Shown: positions 42,449 through 51,544 of the stretch, one piece after another
Layout: each line of letters opens with the position of its first letter
How positions within the stretch are numbered: position 1 is the first letter of the stretch
From: Halovivax limisalsi
Lineage (GTDB): Archaea; Halobacteriota; Halobacteria; Halobacteriales; Natrialbaceae
Length of the DNA: 64,000 nt
Reading direction: 5' to 3'
Assembly (NCBI RefSeq): GCF_023093535.1
Contig: NZ_CP095757.1
Span: forward strand, 1,922,001 to 1,986,000
Position numbers and translations under genes: made by a program
The notes under the pieces: generated by a model
What the model was told of the DNA's origin: nothing
Seen by the model: only the letters and a program-made list of their open reading frames with translations
Database searches by the model: none

Positions 42449-42455
42449 ATTTATT
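42449..42455 (+). promoter_or_regulatory. TATA-like element before gap
   Basis: tttatta lies about 51 bases before the ATG, implying a short leader of roughly 25 bases. A second AT-rich patch (caatttacg) is nearer the gene. Confidence 0.45.
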
Positions 42456-42502
42456 ACCAATCTTCCAACACCAATTTACGCGCTCGTCGCGTGCCGCCGA
42501 CT

Positions 42503-43570
42503 ATGGGAACGACAGTCGATCGCGGCGGCTCGGGCGAACCGCTTCGACTCGGAATCAACGGCTTCGGCCGGATCGGCCGCAGTCTGCTACGCGCGTCGCT
42601 GACTCGCGACGATCTCCGGGTCGTCGCGGTCAACGACGTGATGGACGACGACGATATGGAGTACCTGTTCCGGTACGATTCCGTCCACGGTCGCACGGAG
42701 AACGTCGCCCGGAACGGGGATCGGCTCGTGATCGGGGACCAGCGGATCCGGCTCCTCTCGGAACCCGATCCGACGACGCTCCCGTGGGACGACCTCGACG
42801 TGTCGCTGGCGCTCGAAGCCACCGGCCTGTTTCGCACGCGTGCGGAAGCCGCCCAGCATCTGGACGGGGGTGCGGACCAGGTTCTCATCTCGGCCCCGCC
42901 GAAGGGTGACGAGCCGGTGCCGATGTTCGTCTACGGCGTCAACCACCGGGCCTACGACGGCGACGCCGTCGTCTCGAACGCCTCGTGTACGACGAACTCC
43001 GTCGCGCCGGTGATGATGGTCCTCGACGAGGCGTTCGGCATCGAATCGGGGTTCCTCATGACGGTCCACGCCTACACGGGGAGCCAGGGCCTGATCGACG
43101 GGCCGAAGAAGAAGCGCCGGCGCGGTCGGGCGGCCGCGGAGAATATCGTCCCGACGACGACCGGTGCCGCCGTCGCGACCACCGAAATCCTGCCCAACCT
43201 GCGCGGGAAATTCGACGGTCGCGCGATGCGCGTTCCGGTCCCTGACGGCTCGATCTCCGATCTCACGCTCACCCTCGAAACCGACGTGACCGAGGCGGAC
43301 GTCGCCGACGTGATCAGACAGGCCGCCGACGGCCGCCTCGCCGGCGTCCTCGGCTACACCGACGACGAGATCGTCTCCCGCGACGTCGTCGGCCTGCCGA
43401 TCCCGTCGTTCGTCGACCTGAACTCGCTGATGGTCGTCGCCGGCGACATGCTCAAGATCCTCGTCTGGTACGACAACGAGTACGGCTTTTCGAAACAGAT
43501 GCTCGACCTCGCCGCCTACGTCGCGAACGAACGGGACGCGATCGACGCCGGCCGGGCCGTCGCGCACTGA
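42503..43570 (+). CDS. gap: Glyceraldehyde-3-phosphate dehydrogenase, type I (phosphorylating)
   Basis: Glycolysis/gluconeogenesis enzyme interconverting glyceraldehyde 3-phosphate and 1,3-bisphosphoglycerate. 355 residues of the bacterial-type family. NAD-binding LGINGFGRIGRSLLRAS, catalytic Cys162 in SNASCTTNSVAP, the conserved TVHAYTGSQGLIDGPKK and the C-terminal WYDNEYGFSKQMLDL are all present. Haloarchaea commonly carry both this bacterial-type enzyme and an archaeal type; this is the former. An N-terminal extension of about 12 residues precedes the fold. Single gene with its own promoter. Confidence 0.95.
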   Translation: MGTTVDRGGSGEPLRLGINGFGRIGRSLLRASLTRDDLRVVAVNDVMDDDDMEYLFRYDSVHGRTENVARNGDRLVIGDQRIRLLSEPDPTTLPWDDLDVSLALEATGLFRTRAEAAQHLDGGADQVLISAPPKGDEPVPMFVYGVNHRAYDGDAVVSNASCTTNSVAPVMMVLDEAFGIESGFLMTVHAYTGSQGLIDGPKKKRRRGRAAAENIVPTTTGAAVATTEILPNLRGKFDGRAMRVPVPDGSISDLTLTLETDVTEADVADVIRQAADGRLAGVLGYTDDEIVSRDVVGLPIPSFVDLNSLMVVAGDMLKILVWYDNEYGFSKQMLDLAAYVANERDAIDAGRAVAH

Positions 43571-43716
43571 GCTGGCGGATCCGACCACCGGACCCCCGTC
43601 GCCCTCGATCGGTTTCGGTCCGAACGCACCCGGTGACCGGATCGACGCCGGCGATCCCGACGCCCCATCTTGCTCGGAGCCATTCGTTTACCTGTCCCGC
43701 GCCCGTACGGAGGCGT

Positions 43717-44880
43717 ATGCCTAGCTATCGGATCGGGCGAATCTTCGGCATTCCGATCGAACTCGACCTGACGTTCCTGCTCGTCCTGCCGCTGTTCGCC
43801 TGGATCATCGGCACGCAGGTGGAGTTCTGGGTCGACATCCTCGGGATTCTGCCCGACGTGGCCGTCTCGGAGGGGGCGCTGACCGAGGGGCTCACGCCGT
43901 GGATCCTCGGAACGAGCGCCGCGATCGGGCTGTTCGTCGGCGTCCTGCTCCACGAACTGGGCCACTCGCTCGTGGCGATGCACTACGGCTTCCAGATCGA
44001 CTCCATCAAATTGTGGCTGCTCGGCGGCGTCGCCCAGTTCACGGAGATGCCGGAGGACTGGCGCCAGGAGTTCGCGGTCGCGATCGCCGGGCCCGTGGTC
44101 AGCGTCGCGCTCGGCGTCGTCTCGTGGGTGGCGTTTCAGGCAATTCCGCCGGGCGAACCGGCGATCCGGTTCGTCGTGGGCTATCTCGCCCTGATGAACG
44201 TCGCGCTCGCGGGCTTCAACATGCTCCCCGGGTTTCCGATGGACGGTGGACGGGTCCTTCGGGCGCTGCTCGCTCGGAACCGCCCGCACGTCCGGGCGAC
44301 CCGGATCGCCGCGTCGGTCGGGAAGGCCTTCGCCGTGCTCCTCGGATTCGTCGGCCTCTTCGCGTTCGACCTGATACTGATCGCCATCGCGTTTTTCATC
44401 TACATGGGCGCCTCTGGCGAGGCCCAGCGGACGACCCTCAAGGCGGCGTTCGAGGGGATCACCGTCCGCGACGTCATGACGCCGGCGTCCGACCTGAAGA
44501 CCGTCGACGAGGAGACGACGGTCGCGGAGCTCCTGGACCGGATGCTCCTGGACCGGCACGTCGGCTACCCGGTCCTGCGAAACGGCGAGTACGTCGGGAT
44601 GGTCCGCCTCGAGGACACCCGGTCCGTCAAAGACGTCGAGCGGGACGCCTACCAGGTCGGCGACGTGATGACGCGCGACGTCCCGAGCGTGGCGCCCGGC
44701 GCCGACGTGATGGACGTCCTCCAGCTGATGCAGTCGAACGACGTCGGTCGCGTGCCGGTGATGACCGACGACGAACTCGTCGGCCTCCTCTCGCGGACGG
44801 ACATCATGCGCGCGCTCTCGATCGCACAGTCCGGCGGGTCGTTCCAGCGGGGATACGACAACCGCCGGCACGTGGAGTAG
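43717..44880 (+). CDS. Site-2-protease-type metalloprotease with two CBS domains
   Basis: 387-residue membrane protein. Residues 1-225 are the M50/SpoIVFB-type intramembrane zinc protease: HELGH at residues 79-83 within the second membrane segment, and the third ligand in NMLPGFPMDGGRVLRALL. Residues about 248-370 hold two CBS domains (TVRDVMTPASDLKTVDEETT; VGDVMTRDVPSVAPGADVMD) that usually bind adenine nucleotides and gate activity. Such proteases cleave membrane-embedded regulators such as anti-sigma or signal proteins; the substrate here is unknown. The ATG at 43717 leads directly into the conserved PSYRIGRIFGIPI. Confidence 0.92.
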   Translation: MPSYRIGRIFGIPIELDLTFLLVLPLFAWIIGTQVEFWVDILGILPDVAVSEGALTEGLTPWILGTSAAIGLFVGVLLHELGHSLVAMHYGFQIDSIKLWLLGGVAQFTEMPEDWRQEFAVAIAGPVVSVALGVVSWVAFQAIPPGEPAIRFVVGYLALMNVALAGFNMLPGFPMDGGRVLRALLARNRPHVRATRIAASVGKAFAVLLGFVGLFAFDLILIAIAFFIYMGASGEAQRTTLKAAFEGITVRDVMTPASDLKTVDEETTVAELLDRMLLDRHVGYPVLRNGEYVGMVRLEDTRSVKDVERDAYQVGDVMTRDVPSVAPGADVMDVLQLMQSNDVGRVPVMTDDELVGLLSRTDIMRALSIAQSGGSFQRGYDNRRHVE

Positions 44881-45000
44881 GAACCGCGCCGGCGAACGGG
44901 TGTTCGGTGCCGCAGCTATGAGTCCCCGGTCGGCGACGGCCGCGGGCGCGCCGCCGGACGGCTCGTGCCGTTCGACCACCGTCGAACCGAGGGCCGCCGC

Positions 45001-45597
45001 TCAGTCGTCCGCCTCGTACTCGGCCCAGACGTAGCGCGTTCCGACCGATCGGTACGGCCGCCACGCCGACGCCACCTCGCGCATCTCGGCGCGCGTCAGC
45101 TCCTCGCCGTTCCCGTAGAGCTGCTGGATCCCGTTTCTGATCGCGAGGTCGCCCAGCGGAAGCACGTCCGACCGTTCGAGGACGAACAGGAGGTACATGT
45201 CGGCCGTCCACTCGCCGATTCCCCTGATTTTGGTCAGTTCGTCGACGACCTCCTCGTTGGTGTGGTCTCGCAGCCCCTCCCGCGTGAGATCCCGTTCCTC
45301 GAACGCCCGGGCCGCGTTCTGCATGTACTCGACCTTCGTTCGAGAGAGTCCGGCCTCTCTGAGCGCGGTCTCGTCGGCGGCCAGGACGGCCTCGGTCGTG
45401 ATCCCGTCGTCCAGCACCGAGTAGACCCGCTCCCTGATCGCGTTCGCGCTCGCCGTCGAGAGCTGCTGGTTGATGATCGAGACGCAGAGGCGTTCGAACT
45501 CGTCCCACCGCCGCTCGGTGTAGGGATCGTGTTCGTCGAGGAGCCGCGCCATCACCGGGTCCCGCCGGAGGACGTCTTCCGCTTCGTCCGTGAGCAT
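45001..45597 (-). CDS. DNA glycosylase, HhH-GPD (AlkA-like)
   Basis: Base excision repair enzyme that removes alkylated bases. 198 residues. The helix-hairpin-helix and Gly/Pro-Asp loop are visible: DELTKIRGIGEWTADMYLLF followed by VLPLGDLAIRNGIQQLYG with the catalytic Asp. The N-terminal part FERLCVSIINQQLSTASANA matches the AlkA/3-methyladenine glycosylase family. No iron-sulfur Cys cluster is present, which argues against endonuclease III or MutY. The ATG at 45597 gives the typical length. Confidence 0.9.
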   Translation of the reverse strand: MLTDEAEDVLRRDPVMARLLDEHDPYTERRWDEFERLCVSIINQQLSTASANAIRERVYSVLDDGITTEAVLAADETALREAGLSRTKVEYMQNAARAFEERDLTREGLRDHTNEEVVDELTKIRGIGEWTADMYLLFVLERSDVLPLGDLAIRNGIQQLYGNGEELTRAEMREVASAWRPYRSVGTRYVWAEYEADD

Positions 45598-45811
45598 CGG
45601 TTCGAACGCGGTACGGCTGGGGCATCCAAGAATCTCTCGATCGTGGCCGATCCGCGGGGCCACCGTCCGTTCCGAAGCGCGATACCGACCGAACTGGCCC
45701 ACAGCAGCCGGTGACCGGCGCGACGAGCGTCCGATGGCCGACGCGTTCTCACCGAGTGAGGCGCTTGTGAAGACCTTTTTTGGCGGTCGGGGTGGATCCG
45801 GGCGTGGCGGC

Positions 45812-47128
45812 ATGTCAACGAGTAACAGCGTTCTCGGTGCGTGGAATCGCTACCGGTCGATCCCGATCGTCTATCGGATCGGGGCATCGTTCGCTCTCGG
45901 ATCCATCGTCGGCCTGATCGTCGGCGACCCGGCGACGGCCCTGCAACCGCTCGGCGACCTGTTCGTCCGGTTGCTGAGCATGATCGTGGTGCCGATCGTG
46001 ATCTTCACCCTCCTGATGGGGATTCGGGGACTCACCCCGTCGAAACTGGGCAAGATCGGCGGCGAGGTCGTCGGTCTCTACCTCCTCACCTCCGCCGCGG
46101 CGGTCTTTTTCGGCCTCGCCGTCGCGAACCTGATCGCGCCGGGCACTCGCCTGACTCTCGAGGATGGGGACCCCGAGACGCAATCGCCACCGCCGCTCGA
46201 AGAGGTGTTCCTGGGGATCGTCCCTGAGAACCCGATCGGGGCGATGGCGAACACCGAGATCCTTCCGACGATCTTCTTCGTGATCGTCTTCGGCCTCGCG
46301 CTGGCGATGGTGGCGGAGACGACCGACAGCGAGCGAGTCGCCGCGGGCGTCGAGACGATCTTCGACATCGCCGAGGCGGGCGCGGAGGCGATGTTCAAGA
46401 TCGTCTGGGGCGTCATGGAGTACGGCGTGATCGGCGTCTTCGCCCTCATGGCCGCCGTCTTCGCGGCGGCGGGCGTCGACGCGGTCACCACGTTCGCGGT
46501 GCTCATCGCCACCTTGCTGCTGGCCGTCGCCCTCCACATTCTCGTCGTTCATCTCGGGGCGATCATCCTCGTCCTGGTCGGCCAGTCGCCCGCCGGCTTC
46601 CTCGCCGGCGCGAAAGAAGCGCTCGTCACGGCGCTCAGTATCCGATCGAGCAGCGGCACGCTCCCCGTCACGATGGCGAACGCCGACGACAACTTCCACA
46701 TCGACGAGAGCGTGTACGGCTTCTCGCTCCCGCTGGGGGCGACGATCAACATGGACGGCACGGCCCTCTATCAGGGCGTCGCCGCGATCTTCGCGGCCAA
46801 CCTGGCAGGCGCCTCGCTGACGATCGGCGAGCAGGTAACCGTCGTCGCCATCGCCGTCCTCGCGAGCATCGGCGCCGCGGGCGTCCCCGGTGCCGGACTC
46901 ATCATGCTCACGCTTGTCCTCACCCAGCTCGGCCTCCCGCTTTCCGTCGTCGCCTTCGTCGCCGGCGTCGACCCGATCCTCGATCGGCTGCGCACGATGA
47001 CGAACATCAGCGGCGACCTCGCGGTGACCACCCTCGTCGCGAAGTGGAACGGCGCGGTCGACTTCGAGCGCGGCTCCTGGGTCGGCGACCACTCGGGTGC
47101 GCCCGGCGGCGTCCCGGGTGACGACTGA
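45812..47128 (+). CDS. Dicarboxylate/amino acid:cation symporter (DAACS/GltP family)
   Basis: 438-residue transporter that imports glutamate, aspartate or C4-dicarboxylates with Na+ or H+. Eight helices with two re-entrant loops are expected: the Ser-rich hairpin ALSIRSSSGTLPVTMANADD, the NMDG signature in GATINMDGTALYQGVAAIF, and the second hairpin ASIGAAGVPGAGLIMLTLVL, all key substrate-binding sites. The substrate-selecting residues near the last helix (DPILDRLRTMTNISGDL) fit family members using acidic substrates. The ATG at 45812 precedes the conserved start. Single gene. Confidence 0.93.
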   Translation: MSTSNSVLGAWNRYRSIPIVYRIGASFALGSIVGLIVGDPATALQPLGDLFVRLLSMIVVPIVIFTLLMGIRGLTPSKLGKIGGEVVGLYLLTSAAAVFFGLAVANLIAPGTRLTLEDGDPETQSPPPLEEVFLGIVPENPIGAMANTEILPTIFFVIVFGLALAMVAETTDSERVAAGVETIFDIAEAGAEAMFKIVWGVMEYGVIGVFALMAAVFAAAGVDAVTTFAVLIATLLLAVALHILVVHLGAIILVLVGQSPAGFLAGAKEALVTALSIRSSSGTLPVTMANADDNFHIDESVYGFSLPLGATINMDGTALYQGVAAIFAANLAGASLTIGEQVTVVAIAVLASIGAAGVPGAGLIMLTLVLTQLGLPLSVVAFVAGVDPILDRLRTMTNISGDLAVTTLVAKWNGAVDFERGSWVGDHSGAPGGVPGDD

Positions 47129-47188
47129 CCGAAGCGGACTCGACTGGCCGTTCGAGCGGGGTGGCACACACAACTTGACCCGAATCGG

Positions 47189-47527
47189 ATGGGTGTTTTC
47201 CGTCCGCTCGTCGTAGGAGACCCCGTGAACGCGCTCGCCATTCGCCGAACCGCTCGCAACGTCTGGTCCTTCTATCGGGGCTACGTGGACTCGCCGGTCC
47301 ACGCCCTCTCGGCGGCGCTGCTTGCCATCTTCAGGATTCTCGTCTTCGTCGATCCGCTGTTCGCGATCCTCGCCATCGCGGCGTACGTCATCCCGCCGAT
47401 CGTCCTCTTCTCGACGGACTGGTCCGCGCGGTTCGAGCCGGCGGACGAACCAAAAGGGCGATCGTCCGAGCCACCCCGTTCAACCGACTCGCGATCGACC
47501 GAACGTGGTGGCACCGGGATCGGTTGA
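47189..47527 (+). CDS. Small haloarchaeal membrane protein, possibly truncated by a TGA
   Basis: 112 residues: helical N-terminus (LAIRRTARNVWSFYRGYVDS), two hydrophobic segments (LSAALLAIFRILVFVDPLF, AILAIAAYVIPPIVLFS), then a disordered hydrophilic tail. A GTG at 47225 is a possible alternative start that would remove 12 residues. After the TGA at 47525 the same frame stays open for 31 more codons, with an acidic Asp-Ser-rich sequence (about 47562-47620) before a second TGA at 47621, so the protein may have been longer. No known family recognised. Confidence 0.55.
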   Translation: MGVFRPLVVGDPVNALAIRRTARNVWSFYRGYVDSPVHALSAALLAIFRILVFVDPLFAILAIAAYVIPPIVLFSTDWSARFEPADEPKGRSSEPPRSTDSRSTERGGTGIG

Positions 47528-47955
47528 CCGGAACGGGCTGGTCGCCCGGGACAGACCGACGCCGATAGCGATTCGGATAGCGACGACGGTGATACCGACA
47601 CGGATTCGGATAGCGACTCGTGATCGAGTATGGTGGCCGGGAGCGTGCCCGAACGGTAGTGAGGGCGCGCGACCCGGGGAAGGGCTGGCTTACAACAAGT
47701 ACGTTGTACCGCGAGCAGCCCTCGGCTGCGAGCGGGCCGACGACCGATCCAAAAGCCGCGCTTGGCGCGGCTGTCGGGGAGGGAGGAGTGCTTTTTCATC
47801 GAAGTTTTTCCGAGCGTCGGCGAGCTGTGCGCCAGCGAAGCTGGCGTCAGCTCGCCAGAGCGTGGTTCGAAAGGCGCTTCGCGCCTTTCGTCATCACGAG
47901 AGAGCGAAGCTCTCTCGAACGACAGCGAAAAAGTTCGGCGTAAAAAGTTCGTTAT
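47528..47955. other. Convergent intergenic island of hairpins
   Basis: 428 bases between convergent genes. The first 96 are the in-frame acidic continuation after the small membrane gene. The rest holds at least five hairpins in about 200 bases (47715-47917), three of them with perfect stems of 8-10 bases and a loop of three. No convincing protein gene. Confidence 0.75.
47715..47917. repeat. Array of short perfect hairpins with trinucleotide loops
   Basis: Hairpin 1: gcagcc/ggctgc, loop ctc (47715-47729). Hairpin 2: agccgcgc/gcgcggct, loop ttg (47754-47772). Hairpin 3: ggcgagctg/cagctcgcc outside and cgccagc/gctggcg inside, loop gaa (47819-47856). Hairpin 4: cgaaaggcgc/gcgcctttcg, loop ttc (47868-47890). 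Hairpin 5: cgagagagc/gctctctcg, loop gaa (47897-47917). Stem sequences differ but architecture is shared. They could be terminators for both convergent genes, or a REP-like element. Confidence 0.8.
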
Positions 47956-49110
47956 TTAGAACGCGCCCTTGCCGAGGTGCTCGCGCGCGATGATGTTCTT
48001 CTGGATCTCGGTGGTCCCCTCGTAGATCTGGGTGATCTTGGCGTCGCGGTAGAAGCGTTCGACGGGGAAGTCGTTGACGAAGCCGGCGCCGCCGTGGATC
48101 TGGACGGCCTCGTCGGCGGCGTCGACGGCGACGCGGGAGGCGAACTCCTTGGCCATGGAGGCCAGTTTCGTGATGTCCTCGCCCTGGTCGACCTTCCAGG
48201 CGGCCTTGTAGGTGAGGTTGCGGGCGGCCTCGGTCTCGGTGGCCATGTCGGCGATTTTGTGCTGGATGGCCTGGAAGTCGGAGATCGGGCGGCCGAACTG
48301 TTCTCGGTCCTTGGCGTACTCGGTGGCGGCTTCGAGGGCGCCCTTCGCGATGCCGACGCCCTGGGCGGCGACGGCGGTGCGGGTCTCGTCGAAGAACTGC
48401 ATCTGCTGGAGGAACGCGGCGTCGCGGGTGCCGATGAGGTTCTCCTCGGGCACGCGCACGTCGTCGAGGATGAGCTCGGCGGTGTCGGAGGCGCGGATGC
48501 CCAGCTTGCCCGTGATCTTCTCGGCGCTGAAGCCGTCGCGATCGGATTCGACGACGATCTGGGAGAAGCCGTTGTACCGGCCCTCGGCGTCGGGGTTGGT
48601 CTCGGCGAGGACGACGAAGTAGTCGCCGACGGAGCCGTTCGTGATCCACATCTTGTTGCCGTTCAGGACCCACTCGTCGCCGTCCTTCTCAGCGCGCGTG
48701 GAGACGGAGGAGACGTCCGAACCGGTGTCGGGTTCGGAGATGGCGGCGCCGGTGATGGCCTCGCCGGCGGCGACGGGTTCGAGGAAGCGTTCCTTCTGCT
48801 CGTCGGAGCCGAACGCGATGATGGCTTCGCAGCCGAAGGAGGTGGAAATCAGCGAGAGGCCGATCCCCGGGTCGACGGCGAAGAGCTCCTCGACGATCAT
48901 GGCCACCTCGAGGGAGCCGTAGCCGGCGCCGCCGTACTCGACGGGGATGTGGGGCCCGAGCAGGCCCATGTCGGCGGCTTTCTCGACGATCTCGTGGGGG
49001 TACTTCTCCTCGACGTCGTACTCCGTGGCGACGGGCGCGATCTCGTTCTCCGCGAACCGTCGCACCTCCTCCCGGAGTTGCTGCTGTTCGTCGGTGAGTT
49101 CGAAGTCCAT
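47956..49110 (-). CDS. Acyl-CoA dehydrogenase
   Basis: FAD enzyme that introduces the trans-2 double bond in acyl-CoA, the first step of beta-oxidation. 384 residues, standard length. The N-terminal alpha domain starts MDFELTDEQQQLREEVRRF; the FAD-interacting region reads GAAISEPDTGSDVSSVSTRA and WITNGSVGDYFVVLA; the catalytic base is Glu364 in ITQIYEGTTEIQ. It converges with the gene to its left across the hairpin island, and is divergent from the beta-oxidation fusion gene to its right. Chain-length preference cannot be inferred. Confidence 0.95.
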   Translation of the reverse strand: MDFELTDEQQQLREEVRRFAENEIAPVATEYDVEEKYPHEIVEKAADMGLLGPHIPVEYGGAGYGSLEVAMIVEELFAVDPGIGLSLISTSFGCEAIIAFGSDEQKERFLEPVAAGEAITGAAISEPDTGSDVSSVSTRAEKDGDEWVLNGNKMWITNGSVGDYFVVLAETNPDAEGRYNGFSQIVVESDRDGFSAEKITGKLGIRASDTAELILDDVRVPEENLIGTRDAAFLQQMQFFDETRTAVAAQGVGIAKGALEAATEYAKDREQFGRPISDFQAIQHKIADMATETEAARNLTYKAAWKVDQGEDITKLASMAKEFASRVAVDAADEAVQIHGGAGFVNDFPVERFYRDAKITQIYEGTTEIQKNIIAREHLGKGAF

Positions 49111-49225
49111 GTCCGTGACAACCAGCCACAGCCCTAAAGCGCTTCGTAACCCGTAGTAAACTAAATACGGGTTTCTTCGACCGGCGAGGGAAACGTTGAA
49201 ACGGGATCACGTCGGATTGTCGGGC

Positions 49226-51199
49226 ATGGATCTCGACGACATCAACACCGTCGCAGTTCTCGGTGCGGGCAACATGGGCCACGGCATCGCGGAGGTCGTC
49301 GCCCTTGCGGGCTACGACGTCCGGATGCGCGATATCAACGAGGAGGTCGTCCAGGACGGCTACGACCAGATCGAGTGGTCGCTCGGCAAGCTCGTCGAAC
49401 AGGAGCAGGTCTCCGAGGACGAGGCCGACGCGGCGCTCGAACGGATCACGCCGCTGGTCGACGTGGCCGAGGCCGTGGGAGATGCGGACGTCGTGATAGA
49501 GGCCGTCCCGGAGAAGATGGACATCAAGAAGGACGTCTACCAGGAGGTCGAAGCGCACGCCCCCGAACGTGCCATCTTCGCGACGAATACGTCCAGTCTC
49601 TCGATCACGGAACTGTCGGAGGTCACCGAGCGACCCGAGCAGTTCTGCGGGATGCACTTTTTCAACCCGCCCGTGCGGATGCAACTCGTCGAGGTCATCT
49701 CCGGCGCTCACTCCTCGGACGAGACCCTCGAGACGATCGCCGACCTCGCCGATGACATCGGGAAATCGCCCGTTCGCGTCCACAAGGACTCGCCCGGGTT
49801 CATCGTCAACCGGGTGCTGGTCCCCCTGATGAACGAGGCGGCGTGGATGGTCTACGAGGACGAGGCGACCGTCGCCGAGGTCGACTCGACCGCGAGCTAC
49901 GACATGGGTCTCCCGATGGGACTGTTCGAACTCACCGACCAGGTCGGACTCGACGTCGGACTCCACGTCCAGGAGTACATGCACGAGACGCTCGGCGACG
50001 CCTACAGGCCGTGTCCGATGACCGAGGAGAAGGTCGAGGCCGGCGAACTCGGCAAGAAGACCGGGAAGGGCGTCTACGACTACGAGGACGGCGAGGGCGT
50101 CGAGATCCCGGTCGACGCCGGCGCCGAGTGGATCGCGGATCGCCTGCTGGCCGTGATGGCCGACGAGGTCGCCCAGCTGGTCGACGGCGACGTCGCGGGC
50201 CCCGACGCAATCGACCGCGCGATGCAACTCGGCGCCGGGTTCCCCGACGGGCCGGCCCGGATGGCCGACGACCGCAGTCTCAAGGCGCTGTACGACGCGC
50301 TCGAGGGAGCGTACGAGGAGAGCGGCGCTGCGCGGCACGAACCCTCGGGGGCGTTCGCCGACTTCGCCGAGGCCGGCAGCTTTTTCGGCGAGGACGACGC
50401 CGGCGAGGACGGCGGGTACGACTTCGACGCGATCGCGGTCGAGATCGACGACACCGTCGGTCACATCGCGATCGATCGCGCCCACCGGATGAACACGATC
50501 ACGACGGACATGATCGAGGAGATCGACGTCGCGATCGATCGGCTGGTCGAAGACGACGCCGTGCGCGCGATCCTGCTCACCGGCGACGGCGATCGGGCGT
50601 TCTCGGCCGGGTTCGACGCCTCGACGGCATCGGCGGGCAGCGGCATCGAGGCCGCGGACCTATCCCGGCTCGGCCAGCGGGTCTTCGGTCGCTTCGAGGA
50701 GATCCCGATGCCGGTCGTGGCGGCGATCGACGGCTACTGTCTCGGCGGCGGGATGGAACTGGCCACCTGCGCGGACATGCGGATCGCCAGCGAGCGCTCC
50801 CAGTTCGGCCAGCCGGAGCACAACCTCGGGCTGTTGCCCGGCTGGGGCGGGACCCAGCGGCTGCCCCGCATCGTCGGCGAGGGTCGGGCGAAGGAGATCA
50901 TCTTCTCCGCGCGGAACGACTACGAACCCGAAACGATGGCCGACTACGGCTTCGTGAACGAGGTCGTCCCGACCGACGAGTTCGAGGAGCGAGCCCGGGA
51001 ACTGGCGCGGGACCTGGCTGCCGGCCCGCCGATCGCCCAGACGTTCACCAAACGCGCGATGCTCGCCGGGCGAACCGACATCGACGCCGGACTCGAAGTG
51101 GAGTCGAGCTCGTTCGGGCACCTGTTTACCACCGACGACCTCTGGGAGGGCCTGTCGGCATTCCAGTCCGATCGCGAGCCGGAGTTCGAGGGGCAGTAA
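49226..51199 (+). CDS. 3-hydroxyacyl-CoA dehydrogenase/enoyl-CoA hydratase fusion
   Basis: Bifunctional beta-oxidation enzyme of 657 residues: NAD-dependent 3-hydroxyacyl-CoA dehydrogenase at the N-terminus (1-385) and enoyl-CoA hydratase at the C-terminus (about 400-657), the reverse domain order of bacterial FadB. Evidence: NAD motif VAVLGAGNMGHGIAEVVALA, the HCDH signature with MHFFNPPVRMQLVEVISG and KDSPGFIVNRVLVPLMNEA; then the hydratase segments TGDGDRAFSAGFDAST and EIPMPVVAAIDGYCLGGG (oxyanion hole) with catalytic Glu in QFGQPEHNLGLLPGWGG. The ATG at 49226 precedes the NAD-binding fold. It is divergent from the acyl-CoA dehydrogenase gene. Confidence 0.95.
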   Translation: MDLDDINTVAVLGAGNMGHGIAEVVALAGYDVRMRDINEEVVQDGYDQIEWSLGKLVEQEQVSEDEADAALERITPLVDVAEAVGDADVVIEAVPEKMDIKKDVYQEVEAHAPERAIFATNTSSLSITELSEVTERPEQFCGMHFFNPPVRMQLVEVISGAHSSDETLETIADLADDIGKSPVRVHKDSPGFIVNRVLVPLMNEAAWMVYEDEATVAEVDSTASYDMGLPMGLFELTDQVGLDVGLHVQEYMHETLGDAYRPCPMTEEKVEAGELGKKTGKGVYDYEDGEGVEIPVDAGAEWIADRLLAVMADEVAQLVDGDVAGPDAIDRAMQLGAGFPDGPARMADDRSLKALYDALEGAYEESGAARHEPSGAFADFAEAGSFFGEDDAGEDGGYDFDAIAVEIDDTVGHIAIDRAHRMNTITTDMIEEIDVAIDRLVEDDAVRAILLTGDGDRAFSAGFDASTASAGSGIEAADLSRLGQRVFGRFEEIPMPVVAAIDGYCLGGGMELATCADMRIASERSQFGQPEHNLGLLPGWGGTQRLPRIVGEGRAKEIIFSARNDYEPETMADYGFVNEVVPTDEFEERARELARDLAAGPPIAQTFTKRAMLAGRTDIDAGLEVESSSFGHLFTTDDLWEGLSAFQSDREPEFEGQ

Positions 51200-51544
51200 C
51201 GGCCCGACGATCCGCCGAACGGGGGCCGGTCCGGCTCGATACCCCAGTTGGGTAGTCAACGTGATACGATATGGCTGTCCGCTGTGGATCGGTGCGATGA
51301 CTACTTCCCGCGATGAACGGTTGCTCTCGCCCGTCTTCGCCCGTATTTGCGCTCCGTTCACGAGTAGTGTTCGCGCCGTCGACGTCCATTCGTCGCCGAA
51401 CCACTCCCGAACACGAGCGGTGTGTAGTCGACGCGAGGGATACGCATATGGAGATTGACAACTGGTCGCGAGATTTATCACCCAGTATTGCTATTTTGTT
51501 GTCGTGGCCCGAATGGATGGTGATGGTATGGGAGTGGTCTACGC
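51200..51544. other. Intergenic region before the HalX response regulator
   Basis: 345 bases without a gene. An AT-rich patch (gagatttatca, then attgctattttgttg) at about 51468-51503 probably holds the promoter of the response regulator, roughly 45-75 bases before its ATG. No repeats or RNA structures were recognised in the remainder. Confidence 0.6.

Larger units (their letters stand above)
42175..42502. other. Divergent promoter region between oxidase operon and gap
   Basis: A 328-base region without a gene. Each end has an AT-rich element facing its gene (42199-42205 leftward, 42449-42455 rightward). The middle is GC-rich with no repeat or RNA that I can recognise. Confidence 0.7.

Noticed and set aside
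47620-47943. 107-residue frame through the hairpin island
   Set aside because: It only reads through palindromes; its composition (Arg, Ser, Ala) is unlike genes here and the hairpins explain the sequence better.
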